A stretch of 64,000 nt of DNA from Parietaria judaica (taxonomy: Eukaryota; Streptophyta; Magnoliopsida; Rosales; Urticaceae): contig OX940861.1 in NCBI GenBank assembly GCA_954871525.1, forward strand, positions 41,739,201-41,803,200, in the 5' to 3' direction. Each line of letters begins with the position of its first letter. Within the stretch, counting starts at the first letter, position 1. A model generated the notes under the pieces. It made no database searches and was not told where the DNA came from. It saw only the letters and a list, made by a program, of their open reading frames with translations. A program made the position numbers and the translations under genes. This document shows, piece by piece, positions 1-11,259 of this stretch.

Positions 1-1312
1 ATATAAATATTATAAAACCTCTTCGGCTTTGAGAAAACCGTAGATAACTCTAAGAATTCGATTAAAATTCTAAAATCTCTAAATCCCATTAAAAAAAACC
101 TTAAAAATCTATTTTTTATTAAACTTATTTAATATTTATGAGTACATAAGAAAACTTCCTTGGTTATCGACATATCTCTTATAATCTGATTAGCAAATTT
201 GGTATTGATTTTTAAAAATCTTCAAAAATCTCATTGGCATACTCTTCGGTTATCGATATACCCAAAAAATTAAACAATCGGATGATTATCGATTTCTGGG
301 CACATAAAAGCTTGCTCCTAATATAGGGCATTGGGATTCTGTTACCGTAATTTTTTTTTTCTGTTTAAAAAAAAAAAAATCAAAGTTATGTTTCCATTTA
401 TGACTTCCGTAATTCTGTGTTTAAAGGGAATAATTTTTTTATTATTACCGGAAGCAAAATTTCCATTTACATTTTCTGTCGGGGCGGTATCGGAATTCCT
501 CGATCCGACCGAATAAATGAACGGCACTATAGGCACACACAAAGTTGGTTGTTTAATATTTTTCCACACAGCTGTAAGATTATGAGAATTAAAAGTCCCA
601 TGTTCACACACATCCTTTGATGGCTGGTTTCATGCTTGACATTCGTTGATTATAAAAGTTTGTTCTCTTCTCCTTTTGCCTAGCTAGATACATGATACTT
701 CAAAACTGTAAATGAACATCCAACATTGTTGATATGGTTCATGGAACGACTATAGTGATAGCAACTCTTCACTACAACTTTTTGGCAAAGCTTTATGACC
801 GATCAAAATCTTGCTGTTTACACGTGGTTATATACTTTGCAATAATTGTTACAAACAATCAAGGTTCTAAATATACCGAGTTCTTTGCTGATTTCTGTTA
901 CCGAGCACAATGTCGGTATAAAATAGCAGTTAACCATTGTCGTTTTTTAAGTTTTTGTGAGTTTATGGAAAAGTTCCTATTTTTCCCAAAAATCAATAAT
1001 AACTCACAAAAAAACAATAAATTTCTCGCAAAAATAACGATCTCCCACAGATTAACCGAGAATCTGAAGAAAAAAATAAACTATTCAAGGTTGACATCGA
1101 CAATATAAAGTGTGACTCGTAGCCTACCTAATCGAAATGTCCAATTAGTTGTACTTATCTTTAATTATTTTTTAATCAATTTTTAGCCATGAATATTTTT
1201 ATAATTTACAATTCTTATCATTAATTATGCTTACTCAACGTTTCCTTTTATACTTATTCCTCTGAAATCATTATGCTGAAATCTTTATTCGGAGTTCGCC
1301 GCTGCATACAAT

Positions 1313-1355
1313 GATGGAGGGAGGGGGACTCACTATGGGTCCCCCCTCCCTCATC
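1313..1355. repeat. G-rich/C-rich inverted repeat (potential hairpin)
   Basis: A 17-nt purine arm (1313-1329, GATGGAGGGAGGGGGAC) is followed after 8 nt by a near-perfect complementary pyrimidine arm (1338-1355). It is an island of high GC in AT-rich DNA and could fold into a strong hairpin or a G-rich secondary structure. Its origin is unknown; the end of a degraded transposon is possible. Confidence 0.6.
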
Positions 1356-1393
1356 TTGTGTTTATTTATTTTTCATGTTATTCTTCGGTTTGC

Positions 1394-1573
1394 CTCGTCG
1401 TCTCGGAACGTAGTTGTGGTTTTTGGTTTCTCCGTCTCGGACTCTCGGTTGTCTTGTCGACGGTCGTTTTTATATTGTTCTCGCTCGTCGTCTCAGAACG
1501 CAGTAATAGTGGTTCTTTATCTCTCTATCTCGGACCCTCGGTATGCTCAAATCCGTCGGATTTTTGTTATAAT
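1394..1573. repeat. Diverged tandem duplication, about 90-bp period
   Basis: The phrase CTCGTCGTCTCGGAACG at 1394 recurs as CTCGTCGTCTCAGAACG at 1484. Similar TCTCGGAC..CTCGG stretches follow each copy, giving two diverged 90-bp units. I see no coding capacity. Confidence 0.5.
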
Positions 1574-2599
1574 CAACTGGACTCGAACTTCCGTTAAATA
1601 TGTCGGATTACTATTTTGCGCGTAATGTCGACAATCTGACTGTATAAGTTTCTATTCCTATTCATTGTGAAATTCTTTCTCTCTTATTTATTTATTTATT
1701 GGTTCGCCGTCGGAGATAGTTGATTATTTTGATTTTTATAATAATAATGATAATAAAAAGATTTTCTGGTATGCTATTATTGTGATTTTATTTATTCATC
1801 GGTGTCTCTTCTATGTTAAAAGGTTGGCTCCGTCATTGCCTGTATTATAGTTTATCTCCAACGATTTTGGATTCAAAACACTACATGTTGATTGAGTTTT
1901 AGAATTTTTGTCTCTATTTCAAACGTACAACCCCAAAAATTAAACTAAAATTTTGTAATATATTATTTTATTTTATCAATTAATTATTCTAGAGGAGAAC
2001 TAACTCAAGTAGAAAAACGCAAATGTCTTTGGTGAATCATTTTGTTCGTTATAGAAGAGTACAACATTGTAAAGCATCTTCGTTTTCACACACCATATGA
2101 AGGAAATTGAGATAATCAATTAAATGGGATAATGAAGTAATATACCAAAAGTTGGATTTGAAATTATATGGGCAGGTTGATTTGTCAAGTTTTAGTTAGC
2201 AATAATATAAGATTGATGAACAAATTAATATGATTATTAATATTACTTGATATGATGATATATATATTAAGAAATAATTGGATGCATGTGATAATATGGA
2301 AGGAAATAAATGAGAAACGAGAATGAGAGGGACCCAAATGTCACATTCATGAGGGAATTGAGGGACACAGTGCCGCCCAAGGGAGAATGCGACGTAACAC
2401 TGTGCAAAAAGCCTAAATCATTGTCACTCTTTGACCCACCATGTGTTTCCCAACATTAACCATTATAATAAATCTATACCTATATAACTTACACAAAAGT
2501 TCCATTTGAAAATAAAATATAAAAAAAATCACGTGAAACTCGCAAAAATCGGTATAAATTTCATAATTTTGTTGAAATACGAGTGCGGCGAAAGTTTTT

Positions 2600-2760
2600 T
2601 AAATCATATAGCCAAGGATGGAAGCACTTTAGGGGAGGGGGTGGTCAAACACCTTAGGGATATAACCCCCTCAAGTTAAGTTTTTGACAAACAAAAAAAA
2701 AAGTTATATCTAACCCTCTGGATACGTAATTCCTGGTTCCGCCACTACACATAGCAACGT
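2600..2760. mobile_element. Probable fragment of a hAT-like element
   Basis: The sequence ends near 2753 in CTGGTTCCGCCACTAC, whose reverse complement (GTAGTGGCGGAACCAG) resembles the terminus of the element at 4762-5779. The opposite terminus and target-site duplication are not recognisable, so only a fragment is supported. Confidence 0.3.
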
Positions 2761-3175
2761 ATTTTTCTCGTCGAGAATATCTTGTGTTATTAAATAAAAT
2801 AATGAAATAGGGAAAAGAAAAAAAATAGAATTTCAGCATTAAAATGAGGTTGATGTAGTTACTATTATATATGAAGACGAATAAAATATGTATATATTGA
2901 GTTGAATTGGAAGATTCATGCACTTAATAATGGAATTGCAGGGGAACCAATTAGGAGGTTTATTCCTGTGGCTAGAGAGTATCAGATTCTCTGGAGAAAG
3001 TTTGCATTAAACAAATTAATTAATTAATCATAAAGAGAAGGTTTGACTAATTAGAGAATTTTGCTTGGTAGTTGGGTTGGGTGTTTGTTTGCACATGTTT
3101 CTGTATTATTAAGCTAAGGCATCATTCTCAACCGTTTGCCTTTGGATGAGCATGCCGTCTGGTCTTTTTCTCATA

Positions 3176-3420
3176 CTCAAAAATCTTTTTTTTTTTTTTT
3201 TTTGTTGTTGTTGTTGAGGGGAGGTAATTTACAACCCAAAAATGGCTACACCACACGCGTGCATGGAAGATTGGGTCTCACGTGTATTTGTTACTTTACA
3301 GCCTCTTCTTTTCATACTTGCCTTTCTACCTTTTCAAAATTTAAAATGACCATGTTTCAATTTTACAAGTATATTAATAATAGATTATGAGTGTGTGAAT
3401 GGATAAAGTCACATGTAATG
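3176..3420. repeat. Local segmental duplication, copy 1
   Basis: This segment runs from a GTCTGGTCTTTTTCTC motif, through a CAACCCAAAAATGGCTACAC motif, to a TTTTACAAGTATAT motif. The same order recurs about 1 kb downstream (4120-4330), and its last part recurs again near 7371-7480. The copies are diverged by substitutions and indels. They look like an old local duplication rather than genes. Confidence 0.6.
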
Positions 3421-3733
3421 TTACTCAATTTCTATCGATTAGATTTTAAATATATATATATCAAGGTTCTAAAATCTCAACTTATTGCTTTCGACATGCC
3501 TTTGATATATTTAAAATTTTGGTCTGTCGGCATACTTTCCCTGCAGTGACGGTTTACTTATTCTTTAAAAAAAGGAAAACGAAAAAGAAGTAAGAAGAAA
3601 GAAGAAGAAAAGAGAAAGAGACAGAGAAAAAGAAAAAGAAAAAGAGGAGGAATCGAAAATATAAGGAAGAGAGACAAAACAAAAGATAGAATTAATATAT
3701 GTGAATCTCATTTTTATTAATTATGGAAATAGT

Positions 3734-3843
3734 ACGAAATGCTCATTTTGTGTCAAATTTTTTTGAGAAATGCCCATTTGTGAGAGTAAAAAACACACAC
3801 AATGGGTAGTTTTTAAGAGGTTTGACACAAAATGGGCATTTCA
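3734..3843. mobile_element. Miniature foldback element (about 110 bp), copy 1
   Basis: The left end (ACGAAATGCTCATTTTGTGT) and right end (ending in ACACAAAATGGGCATTTC) are inverted copies. A second member with the same ends and spacing lies at 53432-53542. Two dispersed copies with the same inverted termini indicate a short MITE family. No target-site duplication could be fixed. Confidence 0.55.
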
Positions 3844-4119
3844 TTATTTAATTTATATGAAATAACAATAATAACTCTAGTTTTTATATAAAATTATAAT
3901 GTAACCTATATTTATATAATAAAATTACAATTATAACCTGTATTAAAAAAAAAAAAAAAAACTCCTTAATTAGTGATTCTCGTAAATGTGAACGGTAACT
4001 TTAGCAGTCTAAACTTTTTTTTTTCTTTCCTTAAACATAAGTAAACTAAAAAAACATAAGTTTTCCTTCAAAAAAAAAAAAAAACTCATAAAACATAAGT
4101 AAACTCATCATAACTTTAG

Positions 4120-4330
4120 CCGTCTGGTCCTTTTCTCTCTTTTTTTATTTATTTATTTATTGAGCATGGTAGTAAAAATTTCAACCCAAAAATGGCTACA
4201 CCACACACGTGCATGCAAGATTGCCTCTCTCTTCCGTGTCTTTCTTTAAGCCTCAAATGACCATGTTCCGATTTTACAAGTATATCAATCAATTATTATA
4301 AGTACGTCAACGGGTAAGTTATATGTATTT
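4120..4330. repeat. Local segmental duplication, copy 2
   Basis: This is the second copy of the segment at 3176-3420. It shares CAACCCAAAAATGGCTACAC and the TTTTACAAGTATATCAAT region. A third partial copy begins near 7371, just before the CACTA element. Spacing between copies differs because later insertions separate them. Confidence 0.6.
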
Positions 4331-4761
4331 TACTTTTGATGTTGTTATTTTACGTAGGGATATATGTGGAAAAAAATAATTCATATGTTACAAAAAGTAT
4401 TATATACTCAAGTCTTATTTTTTGTGGCAAAGATTCTGTTAATGCTCGAAAATGGATCAACACTAATGCGGCCCAATTTGTAATTTTGGGCCGGGCCCAA
4501 TGCTCACTTGATGATTGGATCGGGCTAATGCTTCGTGATTGAGGCTGAGTCGTTGCCCCAGGCGAGGTGACTGAGTCGGCGATGTCTTCGTGGCAATGCG
4601 ACTCGTCGTTGTATAGTGATGAGTTCCAGCAAAATGAACAAACGATGCCGGACGTCACAAGATGAAGGCTGCCTACGTACCCAAATGGGATCAGGGCATC
4701 ACGTAGTTCAGTGTTAGTGGGTGTTCAAATGGGGTGAGACGTCTGATTATATGTCTCTGGG

Positions 4762-5779
4762 CACTGGCGAAGCCACTTAGGGCCAAGTGGGGGCAGTGGA
4801 CCCCACTTGGCTGGCCAAAACATCCACATCAGTTCATATTTTGCCCCCACTTATTATATTTTATTTAAAAATTCTACTGGCCAGTGTTGACTCAGAGCCA
4901 AAGCCAAAAAATTACATCGACTTTCTGACTCTTCCCATCGAGTTTAACCCTTTCCGGCCGTTATCCGCCTCTTTTCGGTGCAATATCTTTCTCCGGAAAG
5001 GATCTTGCTCTGAGTTTGCCTATAGATCTTCCCTTGTTTCGAGTTCGCGACTCGCCGCGACGCCATCGTCCAGGCCCTGCCTCTCTCCTCTCATCCAGCC
5101 AGTCGTTGATGTAGTTTGCACAAGGCTTACTCGCCTTGTTGGTCGCCAAGCAAGACTCTGCTTGTGAGTCTATCAGAGATAATTTTCTAAACTAATATCT
5201 ACAGAAGCGTTCGATTAGATGATAGAGAGAGAGCGTGAGCATCCAAATTAAGAGGGACAAAACCCAAACCCAAATTATTGTCGTTTGGCTTTGGAATTTG
5301 CCATTTGAATATTCGACAAATGATTGTCAGCGCAACAAGGTGCTATGTGCTTGGTTTGATGTAAGATTAATACAAATTGGTATTAATATTTTTAAAAAAA
5401 GATCAGCGTATAGTATTAATAATAATATACTATATAATTTGGTGGTAATCTTCTAAGCACTAGTGAGTTACTACTAGTATAACCCCTTGTGCCATGTACA
5501 ATTAAGAAATTTGTTTAAAAAATACGTACATATTACTAATCAACGTTTGAAAACGCCTGCAAAAGCCCACAAAATTATGTCTACGGAAGATATACAGGTG
5601 TTGGCGCTTGGATTCTTCATGTTTTAGCCCCGTGACTCGGTGATTTAGAGCTTGGCAAATGGCAATGTCTCTTGTTAATATTTTGTGTGAAATTGTGATT
5701 CCATTGATATTTGTGGTGAAATTGTTAATTTTATAGGTATTTTCCGCCCCCCTTCGAACAATTTCTGGCTTCGCCCCTG
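4762..5779. mobile_element. Non-autonomous DNA transposon with 8-bp TSD (hAT-like)
   Basis: The ends are imperfect inverted repeats: CACTGGCGAAGCCA on the left, and CAGGGGCGAAGCCA as the reverse complement of the right end (12 of 14 match). The element is flanked by the direct repeat TCTCTGGG (4754-4761 and 5780-5787; the match extends to 10 bp, so TSD length is 8-10 bp). An 8-bp TSD points to hAT. The interior has no recognisable transposase, so it is non-autonomous. Confidence 0.6.
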
Positions 5780-5799
5780 TCTCTGGGGGGTCGGAGGTG

Positions 5800-6615
5800 T
5801 TTTCCAGTACATTTCCCTTTGTTTCCTTTTCCGAGAACGCCCTCCGAATCTAGAGAGAAACGAGAATAACGTCGCTCCCGAGCTAGGCTCACCGAAGTTC
5901 GTTAGTCTCAGACCTCGTCTCTATTAAGGAAAGATTTCACTCCTCGAGCTGGGCTCGTCAGAGTGTCGATCCCGGACCTTTGTCCTTAGGAGAACGAATG
6001 AGACGTGAACTTGGAGTGAAGCACAGAGGGGGACTTTGTTGCTCGTTTTGCTTCTCCACATTAGTCGGGCGATATTATGTCGGAAAAGGTGGGAGGAACA
6101 GTAAACGGAGTTTTTCCGGAGTTGAGAATATGTATTTTGAAGTGGAGAGGAGTGGAGGTATTTATAGGCAAGGAAAAATGAATTTGGTGGGTGAAGGGAG
6201 GCTTTTGGCGCGCTGTGGGCACGTTTTGGCGCACATAGGGCACTTGCCCTTGCCCTGGTGGGCCACCTGTGGGGCGCATAGGGCATTTGCCCCCTGCCCA
6301 GCGGGCCTCCTCGTGGGGTGCTGGTGCAAGTTGCCCCCTGCGCAGCGGGCCTCCTCGTGGGGCGCTGGTGGGACCCCCGTGGGGCACCCGTGGGGGGCGC
6401 GTGGGCCGCGTGCTCGTGCCTCCCGAGGCCTTGCCGTGCCAATTTTTTAACCCGGACTCGATTTTAATGTTTTCATAAACATTCTCGGGTCGGGGCCCGT
6501 TGACTTTCTCGAGCCGGATTTGACTTTATTTTGTTGACTTTTTCTATTGATTTTCTCGGGTTTGAATTTTTTATTGGGCCGTTATTTTTTTACGTCGCAA
6601 AAATACCCGTAACAG
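5800..6615 (-). mobile_element. LTR-like block with GC-rich repeats (possible solo LTR)
   Basis: On the minus strand the block begins TGTTACGGGTATTTTTGCG near 6613 and contains a TATA-box-like GCCTATAAATACC around 6156-6170, as expected of an LTR promoter. Between about 6200 and 6440 lies a very GC-rich repetitive region in which CAGCGGGCCTCCTCGTGGGG occurs twice. The long overlapping open frames here result from that composition. No partner LTR, primer-binding site or matching 5-bp TSD was found, so the solo-LTR call is tentative. Confidence 0.35.
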
Positions 6616-6638
6616 ATTCTATAATGTAAACGTTTTTA

Positions 6639-6967
6639 CATAAGTATTTACTTTTTTCATTAACTCCTTAATGTAAAGTTTCATGTAGCAACATATGATT
6701 TGATTGTTTTGTCTTTTTTATCTACAATATGAGCTATTCAAAGTGTTGATAGCGAACACGTACTCTAGCCAAAACGTGCTCTACGATACAAAAACTAAGG
6801 CAATATACGACAATTTTTTGTCACGTGGTCAAAGCAAAAACTAAAAAAAAAACTAAAAACAAAAAACAAACTTGGTCAATAAGAGCGAAAACATGGTCAA
6901 ATCATACATAGTTATATGCATGAAATTTCATGATAAGGAGTTACATGAAAAATTCAATTACTTATGC
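6639..6967. mobile_element. Foldback (MITE-like) element, copy 1
   Basis: The left part (ACATAAGTATTTAC.. then ATATGATTTGATTG) is the inverted counterpart of the right part (GTCAAATCATACATAG.. to AATTACTTATGCC). A relative with the same ends lies at 23478-23824. No coding capacity and no clear TSD. Confidence 0.5.
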
Positions 6968-7148
6968 CGAACTTTTTGACATTATTGAAAAGTTTTACCA
7001 CCAAAACATAAAATTGAGAATATAAGATACGAGTAATTCTGCCACACATATTCCTTTTATGTATGATACCAATTATTTTATTATATATGCATAAGTATAT
7101 AAAGATATATAACAATTATTATCGTTTTGAAAAAAGTACCTAGCAAGG

Positions 7149-7343
7149 GGTCTGTCCCGCCTAGTATTGAACCTCTTGTTTTGCGTGACTCTGTTGGTAC
7201 CGAGGGAGTCCCGACCCATGTTCGGGACACTTGTTTGGGTGTTGCCGCTGATAATTCGATGTGGAGTACTCTTCCCTCTAAAGTCGCACTTGTTTGGGGT
7301 ACTCGGAGGGTTTAATTAGACTCATCTTTCTTAAAAAAAAAAA
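7149..7343 (+). mobile_element. Short poly(A) retroposon (SINE or 5'-truncated LINE)
   Basis: A roughly 190-bp insert ends in a poly(A) run and is bracketed by a 19-bp direct repeat AAAAAAGTACCTAGCAAGG (7130-7148 and 7338-7356, overlapping the tail). Long TSD plus A-tail is the mark of LINE-mediated retroposition. The body has no tRNA-like A/B boxes that I can recognise, so a 5'-truncated LINE tail is as likely as a SINE. Confidence 0.65.
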
Positions 7344-7818
7344 GTACCTAGCAAGGTTTAAAGTAGCCTTACATGTTCCGATTTTACAAATATATCAATG
7401 GATAATGAGTATGTGTGTCAACGGATAAGTTACATAATGTGAATTACTTCCGATGTAAATTTTTGTCAATTAGATTTTATGTATACACTACTACAAATAT
7501 AGGATTATACTACGGAGATTCAACTACGCAAGACAAAAACCGTAGTTGGAAGTCGAGTTTCGACGATGGAGATTTTTATGCGTCGTCGGATTTAAAAAAA
7601 AATAGACTTCCGACGACGGAAATTTTTATGTGTCGTTGGAAGCAAAATGTAGCCGCGGCGAACTAATATTTGCCGCGGCGAGTAGTGTTCCAACTACGCA
7701 TATATTAGTGTCGTCGGAATGGAAAACGACATTCATTTCCAACGACACTTATTAGTGTCGTTGGAATGATCGCCGCGGCAAACTTAAACTAGCCGCGGCG
7801 AGAGTCGTGGATCACATA

Positions 7819-7961
7819 ATATTGAAAAATTAGAAATTAATCTTTCAACGACACTAAGAAGTGTCGTTGGATCACATAATAACCGCGGCTAATATATATT
7901 AGCCGCGGCGGATAAGTATTCCAACGACACTTATTAGTGTCGTTGAAAGTTTCGCCGCTGC
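7819..7961. repeat. Internal direct repeat of CACTA subterminal block, copy 1
   Basis: This 143-bp block (ATATTGAAAAATTAG.. to ..TTTCGCCGCTGC) recurs at 9287-9429 at a constant offset of 1468 bp with only a few differences. The duplicated block carries the subterminal palindromes, so the element has either duplicated its own end or captured a related one. Confidence 0.8.
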
Positions 7962-8943
7962 TACTACTAAATAGGCCGCGGCGTATTGTTATAAACAATT
8001 TAAATTATATCATTTTACGATATTAATAATTATAAGGTAAGAGTAGTGTGCTATCATAGTAAGAAAAAAAATAAGTTTTTTTACATCTATTATAATATTC
8101 TTTTATTAATCGCGGAAACACATTTCTCGGTATGTTATTCTCCTCTTTTAGTTGTCGTTCGATTTTTTCATTTGAAAAGCAAATCACTTATCTATATTTT
8201 TAAGTAGATCTTAAGTGCTTTGAAATTTAGATGTTGTATACTTGTATGTATATAAAATCTTTCAAATTTTCATAATTTTATTCTATATTTGAAGTCGTTA
8301 CTTAGAAAGCTATAATTAGGTTGAATGAAAGTTAAACTTTGAGTTTCGTATAATTAGTTTAATTGTAAATTTTATGTTTTGAAACAAATGTCGTTGTGTG
8401 ACTGGTGTGATTTTAATTGTACGACGGTTTGTGTGATTTTTGTTAATTTTTTCTATATTGGGGTTATATTTTAGGGTTAATCCGAATTTTTTTTAGAATA
8501 GTGGCAAAAGTACCTATTTTCTGGAAAGTGGTGAATTTGAGATATATTTTCACATTTTTTGATGTTGTTTAATTTTGTAACATTTTATATAATTAGTAAA
8601 CAGCGAGTTTGACATAATTAGTTTTGTAAGTTGACGTTTTCCCGAATTCTGACCTTATTGCGGCAAAAGTAGATTTTTTTTTGAAATTGGTTAAATTGAG
8701 TTTTTTGTTCGATTTTTTTTACTTAATTTCATTTTATAACATTTTGAATGATTTTAGAACTGTTATTTTAACATTAGTTGTTTTTAAATTTAAGTTTTTC
8801 CAATATTGCGACAAAATTACATTTAGTAATATACGTTATAAACGATCGATTACTAAATTTTGATTGAAAAGATATATTTTTGTACTCTTGAATTAATTTT
8901 TGTTTAAATAAAAATGGTTGCTTAGGATTTTAATAAATTGGTT

Positions 8944-8984
8944 AAACCCTAACCCTAAACCCTAAACTCTAACCCCTAAACCGT
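8944..8984. repeat. Short interstitial telomere-like repeat
   Basis: AACCCTAACCCTAAACCCTA followed by degenerate units resembles the plant telomere repeat CCCTAAA over about 40 bp. It lies inside the CACTA element. With so few units, chance or a telo-box-like motif is as likely as a true telomeric insertion. Confidence 0.5.
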
Positions 8985-9286
8985 TTGTTGGTAAAATTTT
9001 ACTTGGGAAATCAATGCATTAGTGGTGTTCATCGTACGCGCACCCAAAAAAGCACAAAGATAGAGATGTTCTTAATCGAAAACTTTAGAATATGTAATTA
9101 AATGAAGTAATAATTTTTGTAATAAAAACTTATATTGATCAATTCTAGTTTTTCAAAGACTTCATGAGTTTTTCTAATTTAAACATTTTTTACTATTTTT
9201 TTATTATAAATTATATAATATAATTTAAGTATAATAATATAAACCAAGAGTAGTAGAAGAGATTTTTTATTTTCTTGAAGTATAAA

Positions 9287-9429
9287 ATATTGAAAAATTA
9301 GAAATTAAACTTTCAACGACACTAAGAAGTGTCGTTGGATCACATAATAGCCGCGGCTAATATATATTAGCCGCGGCGGATAAGTGTTCCAACGACACTT
9401 ATTAGTGTCGTTGAAAGTTTCGCCGCGGC
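9287..9429. repeat. Internal direct repeat of CACTA subterminal block, copy 2
   Basis: Second copy of the 143-bp block at 7819-7961. It ends about 40 bp before the LTR retrotransposon insertion point. Confidence 0.8.
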
Positions 9430-9470
9430 ATACTTAAGTTCGCCGCGGTGAGTGTCGGGTTTTTACACGA

Positions 9471-10223
9471 TGTTAAGGTCGGATTTGGTCAAATTCATCA
9501 TCAACACAACTCGTGTCGTTTTGCCCATAAACGACATGAGAGGAGGCGAGGAAGTTCGTCACCCGAGGGAGATTATCCCCGAGGAGGAACACCCCCGAGG
9601 AGGTTCATCCACGAGGAGACGCAGCCACGCGAGAGCAAGTTGCGATGAAGCGTCCCATCACACCCGACGAAGAACTTCGTCATGATGATTGTGCAGGGTC
9701 GAATGACCCTTGACGTGACGTGCATTTAATGAAGCCGACCTACTCACTCGATGAGAGCGTCAGCGACGAGGCTTGCAGAGCCGAATGACGGCTGACGGGA
9801 TGCGCATTTAATGAGGCGCACCTACCCATAACGGCAGCCTGCTCGGAAGCGACATAAAGCAAGAATTGACCATGCTGCCCTCAAATCACGCCAGAAAAGG
9901 AATGATTAAAGGGAAAAAAGGCATTGTAAAACTCTATAAAAGGCAAGATAAGCCTCATTGGGAATGGTTCGGAAAATTAGAGAAGAAAGCCTCGAAAAGA
10001 AGAAAAGGAGATCTTGTAATAGAAAAGGCTAAGGAAAAATAGAGAGGAAATAGAGAGAGTGGATGTCCATGATCATTCATCTGTCCAGCTATTCAACGGA
10101 AGAAAACCGAGCTCATTTCGGAAAATATAATAAAACAGAGACATTCATCATTTATTCTTGTTTATTTGTTATATGGTGATTGTCTTTGTGACTGGAAAAG
10201 GGTGGTGAAAATCGCCCTCTACA
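9471..10223 (+). repeat. 5' LTR
   Basis: 753-bp long terminal repeat, TG...CA bounded. It contains CTCTATAAAAGGC near 9931, a plausible TATA box for the element's own transcript. Compared with the 3' LTR it retains 5 extra nucleotides near 9696. Confidence 0.9.
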
Positions 10224-10245
10224 GTTTGACGCCCACCGAGGGGCT
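10224..10245 (+). promoter_or_regulatory. Putative primer-binding site
   Basis: TTTGACGCCCACCGAGGGG lies just after the LTR. Related plant Ty3 elements have TGGCGCC.. here, complementary to a tRNA 3' end. The G-to-A change (TGACGCC) would weaken pairing with a CCA end. Confidence 0.5.
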
Positions 10246-10557
10246 TTGTTTTCTTTCTAACTCACAGCCAGGAATTTGGAGGGACATGACGTTATCAAAC
10301 GACGCCATCGTCAGCAACGCGCTCGATGGCTGAGCGCGCGAAAATAGCGAGTAGGGCATAAAGAGGCAACTCAAGGGGCAGGAGTGACGTAAAAAGAGGA
10401 GACGTACGGGCTCCTTGCATTTAAGAGAAGCCGATGGATGGACGGTTGGTCAGAAAAAGGAGTGCACGCGTATCAACGAATGGGAGCAACTTCCGAAGCG
10501 TTGTGAAGCGACAGCGAAAGGAAGGATACGAAGAGTTGCTTGCGAAACAATCGACGG

Positions 10558-11259
10558 CTATAAAATGGGAAGTTTGGAGAGGATCAGCAACAACGAGTCT
10601 GCGGAAATAGAAACCAACTCGGTTAACTCCCAGATAAGTACCATTCTCTCAACCCAGAAAACAAAAGTTCCTTTCTCACTCCGAAACCAGTATTTGCTAG
10701 TGTTTTCGCGGTACAGGCCGAGAAAGCACACGAGGAGAAGATGACGCTCAGAGAAGAAGGTGCTGACCAAAGCCACACAGACGAGTCGGAGATGATCGTG
10801 GATAAATCGAGGGAGGTCCATTCCCTCGAGCACCAAATCTCTCGGTAGGAAAGTATGGTGGGGACCGAAGTTGGAGTTGTCCACGCGAACGAAGAAATAC
10901 TTATTCTCCCAACCGGACTCGTTCGACGGCGTGTTCAGGAGAATGTGCGGCCGGACGCGATGAGAGATGGCAAAGCGACCCAGATTCTTCGGATTGCAGG
11001 AGACCTTGAAGAGGCGCATTAGGTCCTCGAGCGTGAGCTCCACTTTCTGCTCACATGCAATGGCGAGTGTGCAAAGGAGGAGGCGAAGAGTGTTGGGGCT
11101 CACCTGAGCGATCGGAACCCCGAAGGCGTAGAGAAACGCCACGACCAAGAGAGGCATCGGGAAGCGAAGACCGACGACGCGGAAGAACGACTCATATACA
11201 CAGACGAAGTCGCTCTGAGGCTCGTCGGCGAATTCACCCTCGAAAAGGGAGACGTGCAA
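10558..11259 (-). pseudogene. Antisense transposon-borne reading frame, frameshifted
   Basis: An open frame of about 230 codons runs antisense to the retrotransposon. It encodes a hydrophobic-rich segment (FRVVGLRFPMPLLVVAF) and a YAFGVPIAQVSPNTLRLLLC stretch. This resembles the plant family annotated as putative gypsy-type transposon (transposase_28-like), often found antisense in Tat-related elements. A second minus-strand frame from about 11370, beginning MAPSRSGPVFKTRSPP, ends in an immediate stop at 11234. The two frames would be continuous but for one extra T in a T run near 11243, so the ancestral frame looks broken by a single-nucleotide indel. The first frame itself has no ATG at its upstream end. 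Function of this family is unknown; the assignment is from memory of the family pattern only. Confidence 0.45.

Larger units (their letters stand above)
1..2580. other. Gene-free AT-rich stretch
   Basis: I see no supportable gene. Open frames here are short, AT-rich and have no family-like composition. The only structured parts are a G/C-rich inverted repeat near 1313-1355 and a diverged two-copy tandem repeat at 1394-1573, both listed separately. Confidence 0.6.

Noticed and set aside
5924..6478. Several long overlapping open frames on both strands
   Set aside because: They follow from a GC-rich repetitive block with few stop codons on either strand. The translations are Gly/Pro/Arg-rich and resemble no protein family.
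8944..8984. True telomere or chromosome-fusion site
   Set aside because: Only about five degenerate units and inside a transposon; too short to support either.
9448..9685. Small + strand frames at the LTR starts (9448, 12198)
   Set aside because: The same frame recurs in both LTRs and lies in the U3 region. It is non-coding LTR sequence.
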